Source of the DNA: Flavobacterium sp.
GTDB lineage: Bacteria > Bacteroidota > Bacteroidia > Flavobacteriales > Flavobacteriaceae
Direction: 5' to 3'
NCBI GenBank assembly: GCA_029946065.1
Contig: JAQSDU010000019.1
Coordinates: 62,001-126,000 of the forward strand
DNA length: 64,000 bases
Both the position numbers and the translations under genes were made by a program. The notes beneath the pieces are model-generated. The model was not told the origin of the DNA. It was given only the letters and a program-made list of their open reading frames with translations, and ran no database searches. Below, in pieces: positions 39,020-48,172 of the stretch (positions are counted from its first letter, which is position 1; each line of letters begins with the position of its first letter).

Positions 39020-40219
39020 TTAGAAACCAGCAGTCCAACCAGCAGCCCATGTTGGGGCTCCAATACCGTTTCCAGCGCCTGTTGCAGCACCTTCAGTAAA
39101 TACAGCAGTTACATCTACAGTAGCACCAACTGTTTCTGGCGCTACGACAGTAAGCGTTCCTTTAGATTTTGCAGCAACGTCTGCAATGAAGTTTACATTG
39201 GTAGCTTTTAGGCTTCCAGCAGCGATATTGGCAACAGTTTCATCATTTTCAACATTGAAACCTTGTTTCCAGCTGCTCAATACAACATTGGTAAAAATTC
39301 CTCTTGTACCTCTTCTCAATTTTAAACCATTGTTCTCTGTATAAACAGTCGCGTCAGCAGTACTTCCGGCACCAATTAAAGTAAGGTTGGTAATTGTTGG
39401 GTTTGAGATTGGTGTATTAGCAAATCCAAATTCGTAGTTGTCTGCTTCAATACCTCTGTTTCCTTTACCAAAATCTAATTTACCATACCAGTTGGTATTG
39501 GTTCCATTCCAACCTTCAGTCCAGTCAAATTGATCGTCTTCGTTACCAATTGAAACCAAGTTTGAAGTGTTTACTGTACCTCCAAAAAATTCAAATCCGT
39601 CATCAGCACCGTGAAATGCTTGTACATATTCAAATGTTGTTCCAGAACCAACACCAAATAATGATACACCGTTGAATTCTTTTGTAGCACTAAATGAAGC
39701 ACCAGCATATTCAACTCTTAAATATTTTATTGAACCAGAATTATCGTTAGCGATAGTTCCACCATAAGTTAAACCTGCAACTTCTGATGAAGCTGTAGCA
39801 GTACCACCGGAAACATCATTAATTGGTGCTTTTCCACAAATTACAAGTCCACCCCAATCTCCAGCAGCTTTCGTTGCCAATCCACTTGTCATTACTACTG
39901 GGTTTGAAGCAGTTCCGTTGACGTTGATTTTTCCACCTTGAGCAACAGCAATATAAGAAGATGTTCCGTTAATTCCTTCAATAACTGTTCCTGCAGGAAT
40001 TGTTAAAGTTGCTGTTTCTTTTACAATAAGTGCGCCTGTTAATTTGTAAACAGTGTTGGCATTAAGTATTACTTCACCATCTTCAATATTTCCTTGAAAG
40101 TTATTGGCATCCAATTGAAATGTAGAAGAAGAAGAACTGTCGTCAGAGGATGAACATCCCGTAAGTATTGTTGCTGTTACAGCAAAAATTCCGAATAATT
40201 TTACGATTGATTTTTTCAT
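39020..40219 (-). CDS. Lipoprotein with parallel beta-helix-like repeats
   Basis: Lipobox TATILTGCSSSDDSSSSS; VIEGINGTSSYIAVAQGGKINVNGTASNPVVMTS beta-helix pattern. Confidence 0.78.
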   Translation of the reverse strand: MKKSIVKLFGIFAVTATILTGCSSSDDSSSSSTFQLDANNFQGNIEDGEVILNANTVYKLTGALIVKETATLTIPAGTVIEGINGTSSYIAVAQGGKINVNGTASNPVVMTSGLATKAAGDWGGLVICGKAPINDVSGGTATASSEVAGLTYGGTIANDNSGSIKYLRVEYAGASFSATKEFNGVSLFGVGSGTTFEYVQAFHGADDGFEFFGGTVNTSNLVSIGNEDDQFDWTEGWNGTNTNWYGKLDFGKGNRGIEADNYEFGFANTPISNPTITNLTLIGAGSTADATVYTENNGLKLRRGTRGIFTNVVLSSWKQGFNVENDETVANIAAGSLKATNVNFIADVAAKSKGTLTVVAPETVGATVDVTAVFTEGAATGAGNGIGAPTWAAGWTAGF

Positions 40220-40247
40220 TGTATTTATTTTAAAAATTTAATTTTTG

Positions 40248-40255
40248 CAAAGGTG
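40248..40255 (-). promoter_or_regulatory. Weak -7 box CACCTTTG of lipoprotein gene
   Basis: Partial TAnnTTTG match. Confidence 0.4.
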
Positions 40256-40277
40256 GGGCAACTTTAGAAACGCAATG

Positions 40278-40321
40278 TTAATTCAATGTCAAGGTTAGCT
40301 TAATTTAAGTTTACTTGCGTT
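40278..40321. promoter_or_regulatory. Four 11-bp phased repeats TTAATTCAATG/TCAAGGTTAGC/TTAATTTAAGT/TTACTTGCGTT
   Basis: TTAA-like cores at 40278, 40289, 40300, 40311. Confidence 0.6.
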
Positions 40322-40363
40322 AATGTTTTCTAAAAGGAACGCCCGTTGTTAGTACGTTTCTTG

Positions 40364-43114
40364 TTAAAATTGATAATTGATATTTAAACTTAATGTCAGT
40401 CCTTTTTTGTAGGATAGCACATTTACATCGCCTGAATTATTTTCTTGAACTCTGTTGATTGTTGGGTCTAGAATATTTTTCACGACCAATCCAAGTCCGA
40501 TTTGTTTATTCAACTTTGATTTGGCAATAAAATCTAATGAGCCGAAAGCTTTGTCAACCTGATTGCCCATATCGTTAGTTCCGATGGAGTAGATTCGGTC
40601 TGAAAAATAGGTATAAGCTAGTGTAGTCATGAAGTTACTTTGTTTTTCATTCCACTCGTTTAAGTAAGAAATGTCAGCATTTAGTAACAAATCAGAAGCG
40701 CCCGTAAGTCCGGTTTCTTTTTCGGTAAAAGCTACATTATAAGCGGTCTCTTTTGCGACTTTAACATCGCTTAATTTTTGGTTGGTATATAAATAAGAAG
40801 CATTAATACCGGCAGACAATTTTTTAGCATTGCTTTCGCCGAAATTAAAAATTTGCTTTCTATATTCGACTTCTCCACCCGCAACATAACCATAATCACC
40901 TGTGTTAATGTAGGAAACGTCATTTGTTGAAGAAAGAATTGTAACTTCATTAATTGGGTTTTGGATGTATTTTCCAAAAGCAGTGAATGAAATGAGTTCT
41001 TCGCTTTTCGGGAACATTTCCCATTTTATATCCACATTATAGTCGTCTGAGGCATACAAATCTGGATTTCCAAATTTCGCTTCATTCACTTCTTCATATA
41101 CAAAAAGTGCTCTTTCTTTAAATTGTGGTAAAGTATAGGTTTTACTGAATCCGAATCGCAAATTTTGTTTTTCGTTCAATTCATACTTCAAAGTTAAACT
41201 TGGTAGAAATGCAAATTTATCCAATTGGTCATCATCCCCATTAGGATCCAAAGAAGTATTCCATGCTACTTTTTGAATTATAGATTCGGCCCTTAAACCT
41301 AAAACGCCACTCAATTTATTGAATTTGTATTCGGTATTTACATAACCGCCGTTTATCATTAAATCGCCATTATAAAATTGTGGCTTGGTGGCATTTGGTA
41401 CTTGTGAACCACCTTTGAATGTTGAAATTTCAAAATAATCGTTTGCAAAATTTTGTTGGTTGTAAAACAAATCCAAATTATTAGGATCAACGATAGTATT
41501 GGTTACGGCGCTGCTGGCTTTGAAGTTAAATTGTGTAGCTTCAAAATCACGTTTTTTTGACCTTCCAGAATATCCTACCGTTATTTTTCCTTTGTAATCG
41601 CCTTCGGCTGTTTTAACAATTTTATAGTCTACAGATGCGTTTACTGCCAATTCATCTTCTTTTAAGTTTTGAAAATATCGGTGGTTATCTGCAGCAGAAA
41701 TACTAGAAAGCACATAGCCAGTTGGTTCTTTTCTAAAAGTATTTTGCGCCCTATCTGGTTGTTTGCCGGTAATTGTGTTGTATGAAACACCCCAATTTAA
41801 TTTAGACCGCTCGCTTAACTGATGATCACCTAACAATTGATTGATCCACAAGCTGTTTTTGTCATATTTAAAACGGCGAATCAAGCCATTACCGTCGTTA
41901 GCAATATCAACAATATATCCGGTATATTCTTCGGTAGATTGTCCGCTTGTATTGATGAAAAGTGTATTAAAATTAAGCTTATTGTTGGCGTTTATTTTAT
42001 AGCCAACATTACCCATTGCTGTCGTATTGGTGTTATAGCTTACAAGGGTGTATTTTTGATAATCTCTGTTGATAACACCACTCCCGTTAACGCCACCTTT
42101 TGCAGTTCCGTCGCTTCTTGAAGAATAATCATTGTCGAAACCAACGGTTGCAAATAAGTTTAATTTTCCTTCTTCACCAACATTAAAAGATTTTCCGCCA
42201 GCAAGGTTAAACGAACCTGCAATCGGATTTTTTGATTCGGTTTGCAGCGAATTGAATTTGTAACTTGTAAGCGCATTGCTCGGAATAGTAACATTGCTAA
42301 ATCCAGAACTGCTCGGTCCTTTTTGAAGTCTAAAATCATCTTCTGAAAGCGCGTTTGTATTCACTTTTGAGCCAACATCTAATTTTAAAAATCCTTTACC
42401 TTTGTAATCTTTAGATACAATGTCAACATTTCCGCCAGCAAAATCGCCATACAATTTACTGTTATATACTTTATCAATGCCAATTGATTCGACAATATCG
42501 GTTGTAAAAATCTCTAGGTTTAGATTCTTTTTTCCCGGATCATTTGATGGAACTGGCAATCCGTTCATAGTGGTTGAGTTATAACGGTCACCCAATCCTC
42601 TAACGAAAATATTCCCCGAACCTTCTTGTTTGGTGATTCCGGTAGTTTTGGTTACGGCAGTAGCCACATCGCTAACGCCTTTTCTCGACATTTCTTGGGC
42701 GCCAATGCTTTGCTTAATTTGAACAGCATTTTTTTGGTCCAATAAAAGGGCTGATTCTTTTTCCTTGTTTACCGTTGTTGTCAGTACTACATCTTGAAGC
42801 GTGACACTACCTGAGCCGATAGTTTTGTTAATTTCAAGGGTTTCGTTCGCTTTTATAGTAAACGGAAATTCCAGTGTTTCATAGCCAACAAAACTGATTA
42901 CAAGAACATGGTCGCCGGCTTCGACATTTAAACTGTATTTTCCTTCGATGTCTGTAGTAGTGCCAACACTTGTACCTTTTAACATTACATTGGCGAAGGG
43001 CAGCGCCTCATTATTTGAATCTTTATCCGAAATAATGCCGGAAACCGTACCTTTGTTTTGTGCGAACGACGCAGCAAAGATGAACAACGTGATCAATAAT
43101 AATTTGAGTTTCAT
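40364..43114 (-). CDS. TonB-dependent receptor with N-terminal carboxypeptidase-like domain
   Basis: GTVSGIISDKDSNNEALPFANVMLKGTSVGTTTDIEGKYSLN, plug GSGNIFVRGLGDRYNSTTMNGLPVPS, C-terminal NINYQF; start chosen at MKLKLLL. Confidence 0.93.
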   Translation of the reverse strand: MKLKLLLITLFIFAASFAQNKGTVSGIISDKDSNNEALPFANVMLKGTSVGTTTDIEGKYSLNVEAGDHVLVISFVGYETLEFPFTIKANETLEINKTIGSGSVTLQDVVLTTTVNKEKESALLLDQKNAVQIKQSIGAQEMSRKGVSDVATAVTKTTGITKQEGSGNIFVRGLGDRYNSTTMNGLPVPSNDPGKKNLNLEIFTTDIVESIGIDKVYNSKLYGDFAGGNVDIVSKDYKGKGFLKLDVGSKVNTNALSEDDFRLQKGPSSSGFSNVTIPSNALTSYKFNSLQTESKNPIAGSFNLAGGKSFNVGEEGKLNLFATVGFDNDYSSRSDGTAKGGVNGSGVINRDYQKYTLVSYNTNTTAMGNVGYKINANNKLNFNTLFINTSGQSTEEYTGYIVDIANDGNGLIRRFKYDKNSLWINQLLGDHQLSERSKLNWGVSYNTITGKQPDRAQNTFRKEPTGYVLSSISAADNHRYFQNLKEDELAVNASVDYKIVKTAEGDYKGKITVGYSGRSKKRDFEATQFNFKASSAVTNTIVDPNNLDLFYNQQNFANDYFEISTFKGGSQVPNATKPQFYNGDLMINGGYVNTEYKFNKLSGVLGLRAESIIQKVAWNTSLDPNGDDDQLDKFAFLPSLTLKYELNEKQNLRFGFSKTYTLPQFKERALFVYEEVNEAKFGNPDLYASDDYNVDIKWEMFPKSEELISFTAFGKYIQNPINEVTILSSTNDVSYINTGDYGYVAGGEVEYRKQIFNFGESNAKKLSAGINASYLYTNQKLSDVKVAKETAYNVAFTEKETGLTGASDLLLNADISYLNEWNEKQSNFMTTLAYTYFSDRIYSIGTNDMGNQVDKAFGSLDFIAKSKLNKQIGLGLVVKNILDPTINRVQENNSGDVNVLSYKKGLTLSLNINYQF

Positions 43115-43135
43115 TTTATGTTGTTTAATTTTTTG

Positions 43136-43143
43136 CAAAGGAA
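43136..43143 (-). promoter_or_regulatory. Weak -7 box TTCCTTTG of TonB-receptor gene
   Basis: Partial TAnnTTTG match. Confidence 0.4.
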
Positions 43144-43165
43144 CTGTTGTTTTGTAAAGTTTCCG

Positions 43166-43187
43166 TTAATCGGCCGTTACGTTTAGG
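43166..43187. promoter_or_regulatory. Two 11-bp phased repeats TTAATCGGCCG/TTACGTTTAGG
   Basis: Cores at 43166 and 43177. Confidence 0.55.
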
Positions 43188-43217
43188 TGTTCTTAATATT
43201 ATCAAAATGTTAAGCAA

Positions 43218-43250
43218 TTAAATTACAGTTAACGGCTGTTTACCGAAGTG
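43218..43250. promoter_or_regulatory. Three 11-bp phased repeats TTAAATTACAG/TTAACGGCTGT/TTACCGAAGTG
   Basis: Cores at 43218, 43229, 43240. Confidence 0.55.
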
Positions 43251-43296
43251 TTTTATATTTACATTTACAATCGCAAATCATATAAATTTTGCAATT

Positions 43297-43980
43297 ATGA
43301 AGAAAAAAGACATCAAGATTCTTTTGGTTGACGATGAACTCGACATCCTCGAAATTGTAGGGTATAACTTGGCACAAGAAGGTTATCAGATCATCACAGC
43401 CGTGAATGGTAGGGAAGCGGTCGCAAAAGCTAAAAAAGAATTACCCCAACTCATCATTATGGATGTCATGATGCCCGAAATGGACGGAATGGAGGCAACA
43501 GAACTCATCCGAAAAATGCCGGAACTGCAAAATGTCATTATCACTTTCCTTACAGCAAGGAGCGAAGATTACTCGCAAGTTGCCGGTTTTGATGCCGGTG
43601 CCGACGATTATATTACCAAACCGATCAAGCCAAAACTGCTCGTTAGCAAGGTAAAAGCACTGTTGCGAAGATTAAAAGGGGAAGAACAAAATTCAGACAC
43701 ACTCAACGTTGGCGGCATCGAAATCAACCGCGAAGAATATAAAATCATCAAAGACGGTGTCGAGATTATTTTGCCAAGAAAAGAATTTGAACTGTTTTAC
43801 TTACTCGCATCAAAACCCGGAAAAGTATTCAAACGCGAAGAGATTCTCGATAAAGTTTGGGGCAATGAAGTGATAGTCGGCGGCAGAACTATTGACGTGC
43901 ATATCAGAAAACTAAGAGAAAAAATCGGTGACGACTTTTTTAAAACCATTAAAGGAGTTGGTTATAAATTTGAGGTTTAA
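43297..43980 (+). CDS. OmpR/PhoB-family response regulator
   Basis: Receiver LLVDDELDILEI, IIMDVMMPEMDGMEA, ADDYITKP; winged helix GGRTIDVHIRKLREKIGDDFFKTIKGVGYKFEV. Confidence 0.95.
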   Translation: MKKKDIKILLVDDELDILEIVGYNLAQEGYQIITAVNGREAVAKAKKELPQLIIMDVMMPEMDGMEATELIRKMPELQNVIITFLTARSEDYSQVAGFDAGADDYITKPIKPKLLVSKVKALLRRLKGEEQNSDTLNVGGIEINREEYKIIKDGVEIILPRKEFELFYLLASKPGKVFKREEILDKVWGNEVIVGGRTIDVHIRKLREKIGDDFFKTIKGVGYKFEV

Positions 43981-44040
43981 TGATTTTATAGTGCCAAAAA
44001 CTTTTCACCTTTGTAACTTTGGTACTTTGCAACTTCAAAA

Positions 44041-45096
44041 ATGAGCCTAAACTTTAAAAAAACATACAAGTTTGCCATAAAATCGGCGTTATACATCACG
44101 CTGTTTGCTACTGGTTTTGTATCCATTTTGGGTTATTTTTTCTTTAAACCATCGCAAAATAACCTGATTGCATTTGCGCTCGCATTTGCGTTTTCGCTTT
44201 ACATTTTTTCGTTTTTTGTCATTCAATACCGCGTTGAGGTTTTTATTTACAGGCGTGTGAAGAAAATTTATGATGACGTGTCATTTTTGGAAGCCAGCTC
44301 TTTTCGCAAACAGCCAATTACAACCGATATGGCGACATTGACCAAAGAAGTCAAGAAATTCGCCACCGACAAGAAAATGGAGATCGAAACACTAAAAGTC
44401 CGCGAGGAATACCGCCGCGAATTTTTAGGCAATGTGTCGCATGAACTTAAAACGCCATTATTTACGGTACAAGGCTATCTTTTAACGTTGCTAGACGGCG
44501 CGATGAACGACAAAACCATTCGAAAAAAATACTTACAAAGGGCTGAAAAAGGTGTCGAAAGACTTATTTTTATCGTACAGGATTTAGACATGATTACCAA
44601 ACTCGAATCGGGCGATTTGAACCTCACAGTTTCTAAATTTAATATTGTTGAAGTGGTGCAAAATGTCTTCGATTTACTCGAAATGGAAGCAGAAAAGAAA
44701 AACATCATCTTAACTTTCGACAACAAATATGCCAAGCCGATTATGGTTTTTGGGGATCAGGAAAAAATCCAGCAAGTCATTACGAATCTTGTAGTGAACT
44801 CTATTAAATATGGTAGAAATGACGGTTCAACAGAAGTCGGTATCGAAGATATTGCCAATAATAAAGTAATTGTGCGTGTTAATGACAACGGCGAAGGTAT
44901 CGAGAAGCACCATTTGTCAAGACTTTTTGAAAGGTTTTATCGTGTTGACAAAAGCGGCGCAAGGGCAGAAGGCGGCTCCGGTCTCGGATTGTCGATTGTC
45001 AAACACATTATAGAAGCACATGACGAGAAAATTTATATCGAAAGCCAATATGGCAGCGGCTCAGAATTTTCATTCACCATCGAAAAGGCGGAATAA
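44041..45096 (+). CDS. PhoR-like sensor histidine kinase
   Basis: FLGNVSHELKTPLFTVQGYL (H box), NLVVNSIKYG (N box), GSGLGLSIVKHIIEAH (G box). Confidence 0.95.
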   Translation: MSLNFKKTYKFAIKSALYITLFATGFVSILGYFFFKPSQNNLIAFALAFAFSLYIFSFFVIQYRVEVFIYRRVKKIYDDVSFLEASSFRKQPITTDMATLTKEVKKFATDKKMEIETLKVREEYRREFLGNVSHELKTPLFTVQGYLLTLLDGAMNDKTIRKKYLQRAEKGVERLIFIVQDLDMITKLESGDLNLTVSKFNIVEVVQNVFDLLEMEAEKKNIILTFDNKYAKPIMVFGDQEKIQQVITNLVVNSIKYGRNDGSTEVGIEDIANNKVIVRVNDNGEGIEKHHLSRLFERFYRVDKSGARAEGGSGLGLSIVKHIIEAHDEKIYIESQYGSGSEFSFTIEKAE

Positions 45097-46134
45097 CAGA
45101 TGCCAGTCGATGGTATTTTCGATTACTGAAAATCCGGAATAGACCTCTGCTTCCCATAAGTTTTCCATCTTAAACTTGTTTTGTTTTGCAAAAGGAACAA
45201 TGCCTCTTTCCTTTAATTTTTTGGCAAGATATTCTTGTTCATACTGTCCTGGTGTTGGAATAAAAAATGCTTTTTTGCCTAATTGTGCCAAATCCATAAT
45301 CGTAGTATAGCCCGAACGGCAAAGCACTAATTTACTTTCGTTAAACGTTTTTTCAAGTTGTTCAGAATTCATGAAATTGTAGTATTTCACGTTGTCTTTG
45401 ATCGTTGATAGCTGTTCTGCTTCGATTATTCCGCTAATAAAAACCACTTTTCCATTAAACTGCATTAGTTCGGTTTTTATCTTCTCTTCAAGCATTGTTC
45501 TTTGTGGTTCAGGTCCAGACAAAATGACCATTAAATCATATTTCTGAGGGATATTCAATTTCCTGATACGGCTCAACGGACCGATATATTTGATCTTTAA
45601 ATTTGTTTTTTTAAGATGGCCGAGTTTTCCGGTCAGGTTGGGTTTTTTTTCAAAATCAGGCACCCAACATTCGTGGAATTTTTTGATGATGAACTGGTGC
45701 ATTTCACTGGTTAGTTTTGAAGTATTTCCAGTAAGAACATTGAGCTGGTGCGTAATAAAAACAGATGGAATCTTTTTGCTGCGAACGCCCAAACGGTTGT
45801 CAGAAATAATGCCGTCAAGCTGATGTTCCGAAATCCATTGGTTGACAGTCCGTTTTTCATTCAAAATAGCAGTAACCATTTTTGGGAGTCCGGCAATCAT
45901 TTTCCATTTAAAATTACGGCCGTTTTTGGCATAAGTAATTTCGTATGATGGTAATTCGATAGACTTCAGGTGTGGAAACTCTTTTTTCAGCATTTCCAAA
46001 GCGGCTCCATCCGAGGCCAGAATCGGGCGAAATCCTTCCGCTTCCAATGCACGGATTATCGGAATACAACGGGTGGCGTGTCCTAAACCCCAATTTAAAG
46101 GGGCGACTAGAATGTTTTTAGGAGTAGTTCTCAA
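45070..46134 (-). CDS. MurG-like glycosyltransferase
   Basis: APLNWGLGHATRCIPIIRALE; CRSGYTTIMDLAQLGKKAFFIPTPGQYEQEYLA. Confidence 0.85.
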   Translation of the reverse strand: MRTTPKNILVAPLNWGLGHATRCIPIIRALEAEGFRPILASDGAALEMLKKEFPHLKSIELPSYEITYAKNGRNFKWKMIAGLPKMVTAILNEKRTVNQWISEHQLDGIISDNRLGVRSKKIPSVFITHQLNVLTGNTSKLTSEMHQFIIKKFHECWVPDFEKKPNLTGKLGHLKKTNLKIKYIGPLSRIRKLNIPQKYDLMVILSGPEPQRTMLEEKIKTELMQFNGKVVFISGIIEAEQLSTIKDNVKYYNFMNSEQLEKTFNESKLVLCRSGYTTIMDLAQLGKKAFFIPTPGQYEQEYLAKKLKERGIVPFAKQNKFKMENLWEAEVYSGFSVIENTIDWHLLFRLFDGE

Positions 46135-46278
46135 TACTTTTGTTTTTCTTTGCGATCATTTTTATTAAATCTCGCAAAGCCAAAAAGCCGCAAAGATTGT
46201 CAAATTCTAAAAGCTAAAGATAAAACTATTTGAGGTATTTTATATTTCCGTAATTTTACCAAAATATTAAACAATATC

Positions 46279-46953
46279 GTGGGAAGTAAAAATAAATTAA
46301 AAAGATTCAAGGAAAACGAGACATTCGAAAATGTTTTTCAACCGACAAGAGAAGAAGTTACAGGAGGGCTATTTCCGCTAAAAGGAAAATGGAATACCGA
46401 TTTTTTCAAAAATAACCATCCGCTTGTCTTAGAATTAGGCTGCGGAAAAGGAGAATATTCTGTCGGTTTAGCCGAAAAATATCCAAACAAAAATTTCATC
46501 GGAATAGACGTCAAAGGTGCGCGTTTCTGGCGTGGTGCGAAAACTGCCGTAGAGGACGGAATGCGCAATGTCGCTTTTATTCGCACGCAAATTGAACTGC
46601 TCGATTACGTTTTCGCCGAAAATGAAGTCGATGAAATTTGGATCACTTTTCCTGATCCACAAATCAAATACAAGCGCACCAAACATAGGATGACGAATGG
46701 TGAATTTCTACAACTTTATAAAAAAGTTTTAAAGGAAGGCGGCGTCATGAATCTCAAAACCGACAGCGAATTCATGCACGGTTATACTTTGGGTGTGCTG
46801 CACGGCGAAGGCCATGAAGTGTTGTATGCCAACCATAACATATATAAGAATGAAGGCAGTCCGGAGGAAGTGACCGGTATCCAGACTTTTTACGAAAAGC
46901 AATATTTGGAAGTTAATAAGGCGATTACGTATATTCGATTCAAAATAAAGTAA
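46279..46953 (+). CDS. trmB: tRNA (guanine-N7-)-methyltransferase, GTG start
   Basis: LELGCGKGEYSVGLAEKYPNKNFIGIDVKGARFWRGAKTA, WITFPDPQIKYKRTKHRM. Confidence 0.95.
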   Translation: MGSKNKLKRFKENETFENVFQPTREEVTGGLFPLKGKWNTDFFKNNHPLVLELGCGKGEYSVGLAEKYPNKNFIGIDVKGARFWRGAKTAVEDGMRNVAFIRTQIELLDYVFAENEVDEIWITFPDPQIKYKRTKHRMTNGEFLQLYKKVLKEGGVMNLKTDSEFMHGYTLGVLHGEGHEVLYANHNIYKNEGSPEEVTGIQTFYEKQYLEVNKAITYIRFKIK

Positions 46954-46954
46954 A

Positions 46955-47590
46955 ATGGGTTATGCGTTGCCGCTTTTTCTCGGATTCATAACGTCGTCGG
47001 TTGGTATAATTCCACCAGGATTAATCAATATGACTGCAGCGAAAGTCAGCCTTAACGAAGGAAGAACGAGGGCTTTGGTGTTTGCGGCGGGTGCGACATT
47101 GGTAATTTTGATACAGACATTGGTGGCGGTGCTTTTTGCAAGATATATCGATAATAATCCGCAAATCGTAATTCTTTTAAGAGAGGTCGGATTGGCTATT
47201 TTTCTGATTTTGACTATTTATTTTTTCTGGTGGGCGAACCGTCCGAAACCTGTTAAGGAAGTAGAAAAACTACATAGTAAAAAAAGTCGTTTTTTTCTTG
47301 GAATGCTGCTTTCGGCTTTGAATTTTTTTCCAATTCCGTTTTATGTTTTTGTGAGCGTGACCCTGGCGACTTACAACTGGTTTTTCTTTGACAAGCCTTT
47401 TATTTATACATTTGTAATGGGTTCCGGACTCGGTGCATTCGCTGCTTTTTACTGTTATATCGCTTTTTTTAAGACGATGGAAAACAAATCAAAATTTCTA
47501 TTAAAAAACATGAATTATATTATCGGTACGATAACTGCCTTGGTTTCGATATTGTCACTTATTAACATTCTTGAGTTTTATTACGGGTAG
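46955..47590 (+). CDS. LysE-family transporter
   Basis: Multi-TM; SSVGIIPPGLINMTAAKVSLNEGRTRALVFAAGATLVI. Confidence 0.8.
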   Translation: MGYALPLFLGFITSSVGIIPPGLINMTAAKVSLNEGRTRALVFAAGATLVILIQTLVAVLFARYIDNNPQIVILLREVGLAIFLILTIYFFWWANRPKPVKEVEKLHSKKSRFFLGMLLSALNFFPIPFYVFVSVTLATYNWFFFDKPFIYTFVMGSGLGAFAAFYCYIAFFKTMENKSKFLLKNMNYIIGTITALVSILSLINILEFYYG

Positions 47591-47691
47591 TGTACGATGA
47601 GAAAATTTAAAGGCATTGACGGATTAAGAGTTATTAAAACTTTTCTTAATTTTTTTAATGCTTTTATGGTTCAAAAAAATACGGTTGTAAA

Positions 47692-48033
47692 ATGGTAAAA
47701 ATTCCGAATCCGGCTAACGACAATTTCTTCGAAAAAGTTTACGCGATAGCAAGGCAAATTCCTTATGGGAAAGTCACTTCTTATGGGGCAATTGCAAAAG
47801 CTATAGGCTCCGCACAATCTGCAAGAATGGTCGGATGGGCGATGAACGGCGCGCATAACCGAGAAGATGTTCCAGCACACCGCGTTGTCAATCGCTTTGG
47901 ACTACTCACCGGAAAACATCATTTTGACGGTACGAATTTAATGCAACAATTGCTCGAGAATGAAGGAATTGAAGTGACTGACAATCAGGTTGTTGATTTT
48001 GAAAAGCATTTTTGGATGCCCGAGGTGCAGTAG
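47692..48033 (+). CDS. MGMT-family alkyltransferase-like protein (PAHR, no active-site Cys)
   Basis: IPYGKVTSYGAIAKAIG, VPAHRVVNRFGLLTG. Confidence 0.9.
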   Translation: MVKIPNPANDNFFEKVYAIARQIPYGKVTSYGAIAKAIGSAQSARMVGWAMNGAHNREDVPAHRVVNRFGLLTGKHHFDGTNLMQQLLENEGIEVTDNQVVDFEKHFWMPEVQ

Positions 48034-48172
48034 GTAGTATTCAGTAATGGGAGGGAAGTATTGTAAACGCAATCATACCATCAACAAATCCAATACAATT
48101 CCTTTACATTCACAACTTTTCGTATTATCTTTGTAATCTGAATTTAGTCTTAATAAGACAACAGAAAACAAT

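Noticed and set aside
40364-43114. SusC/SusD polysaccharide utilisation locus
   Set aside because: The TonB receptor is not followed by a SusD homologue or glycoside hydrolases, so the PUL label is unsupported.
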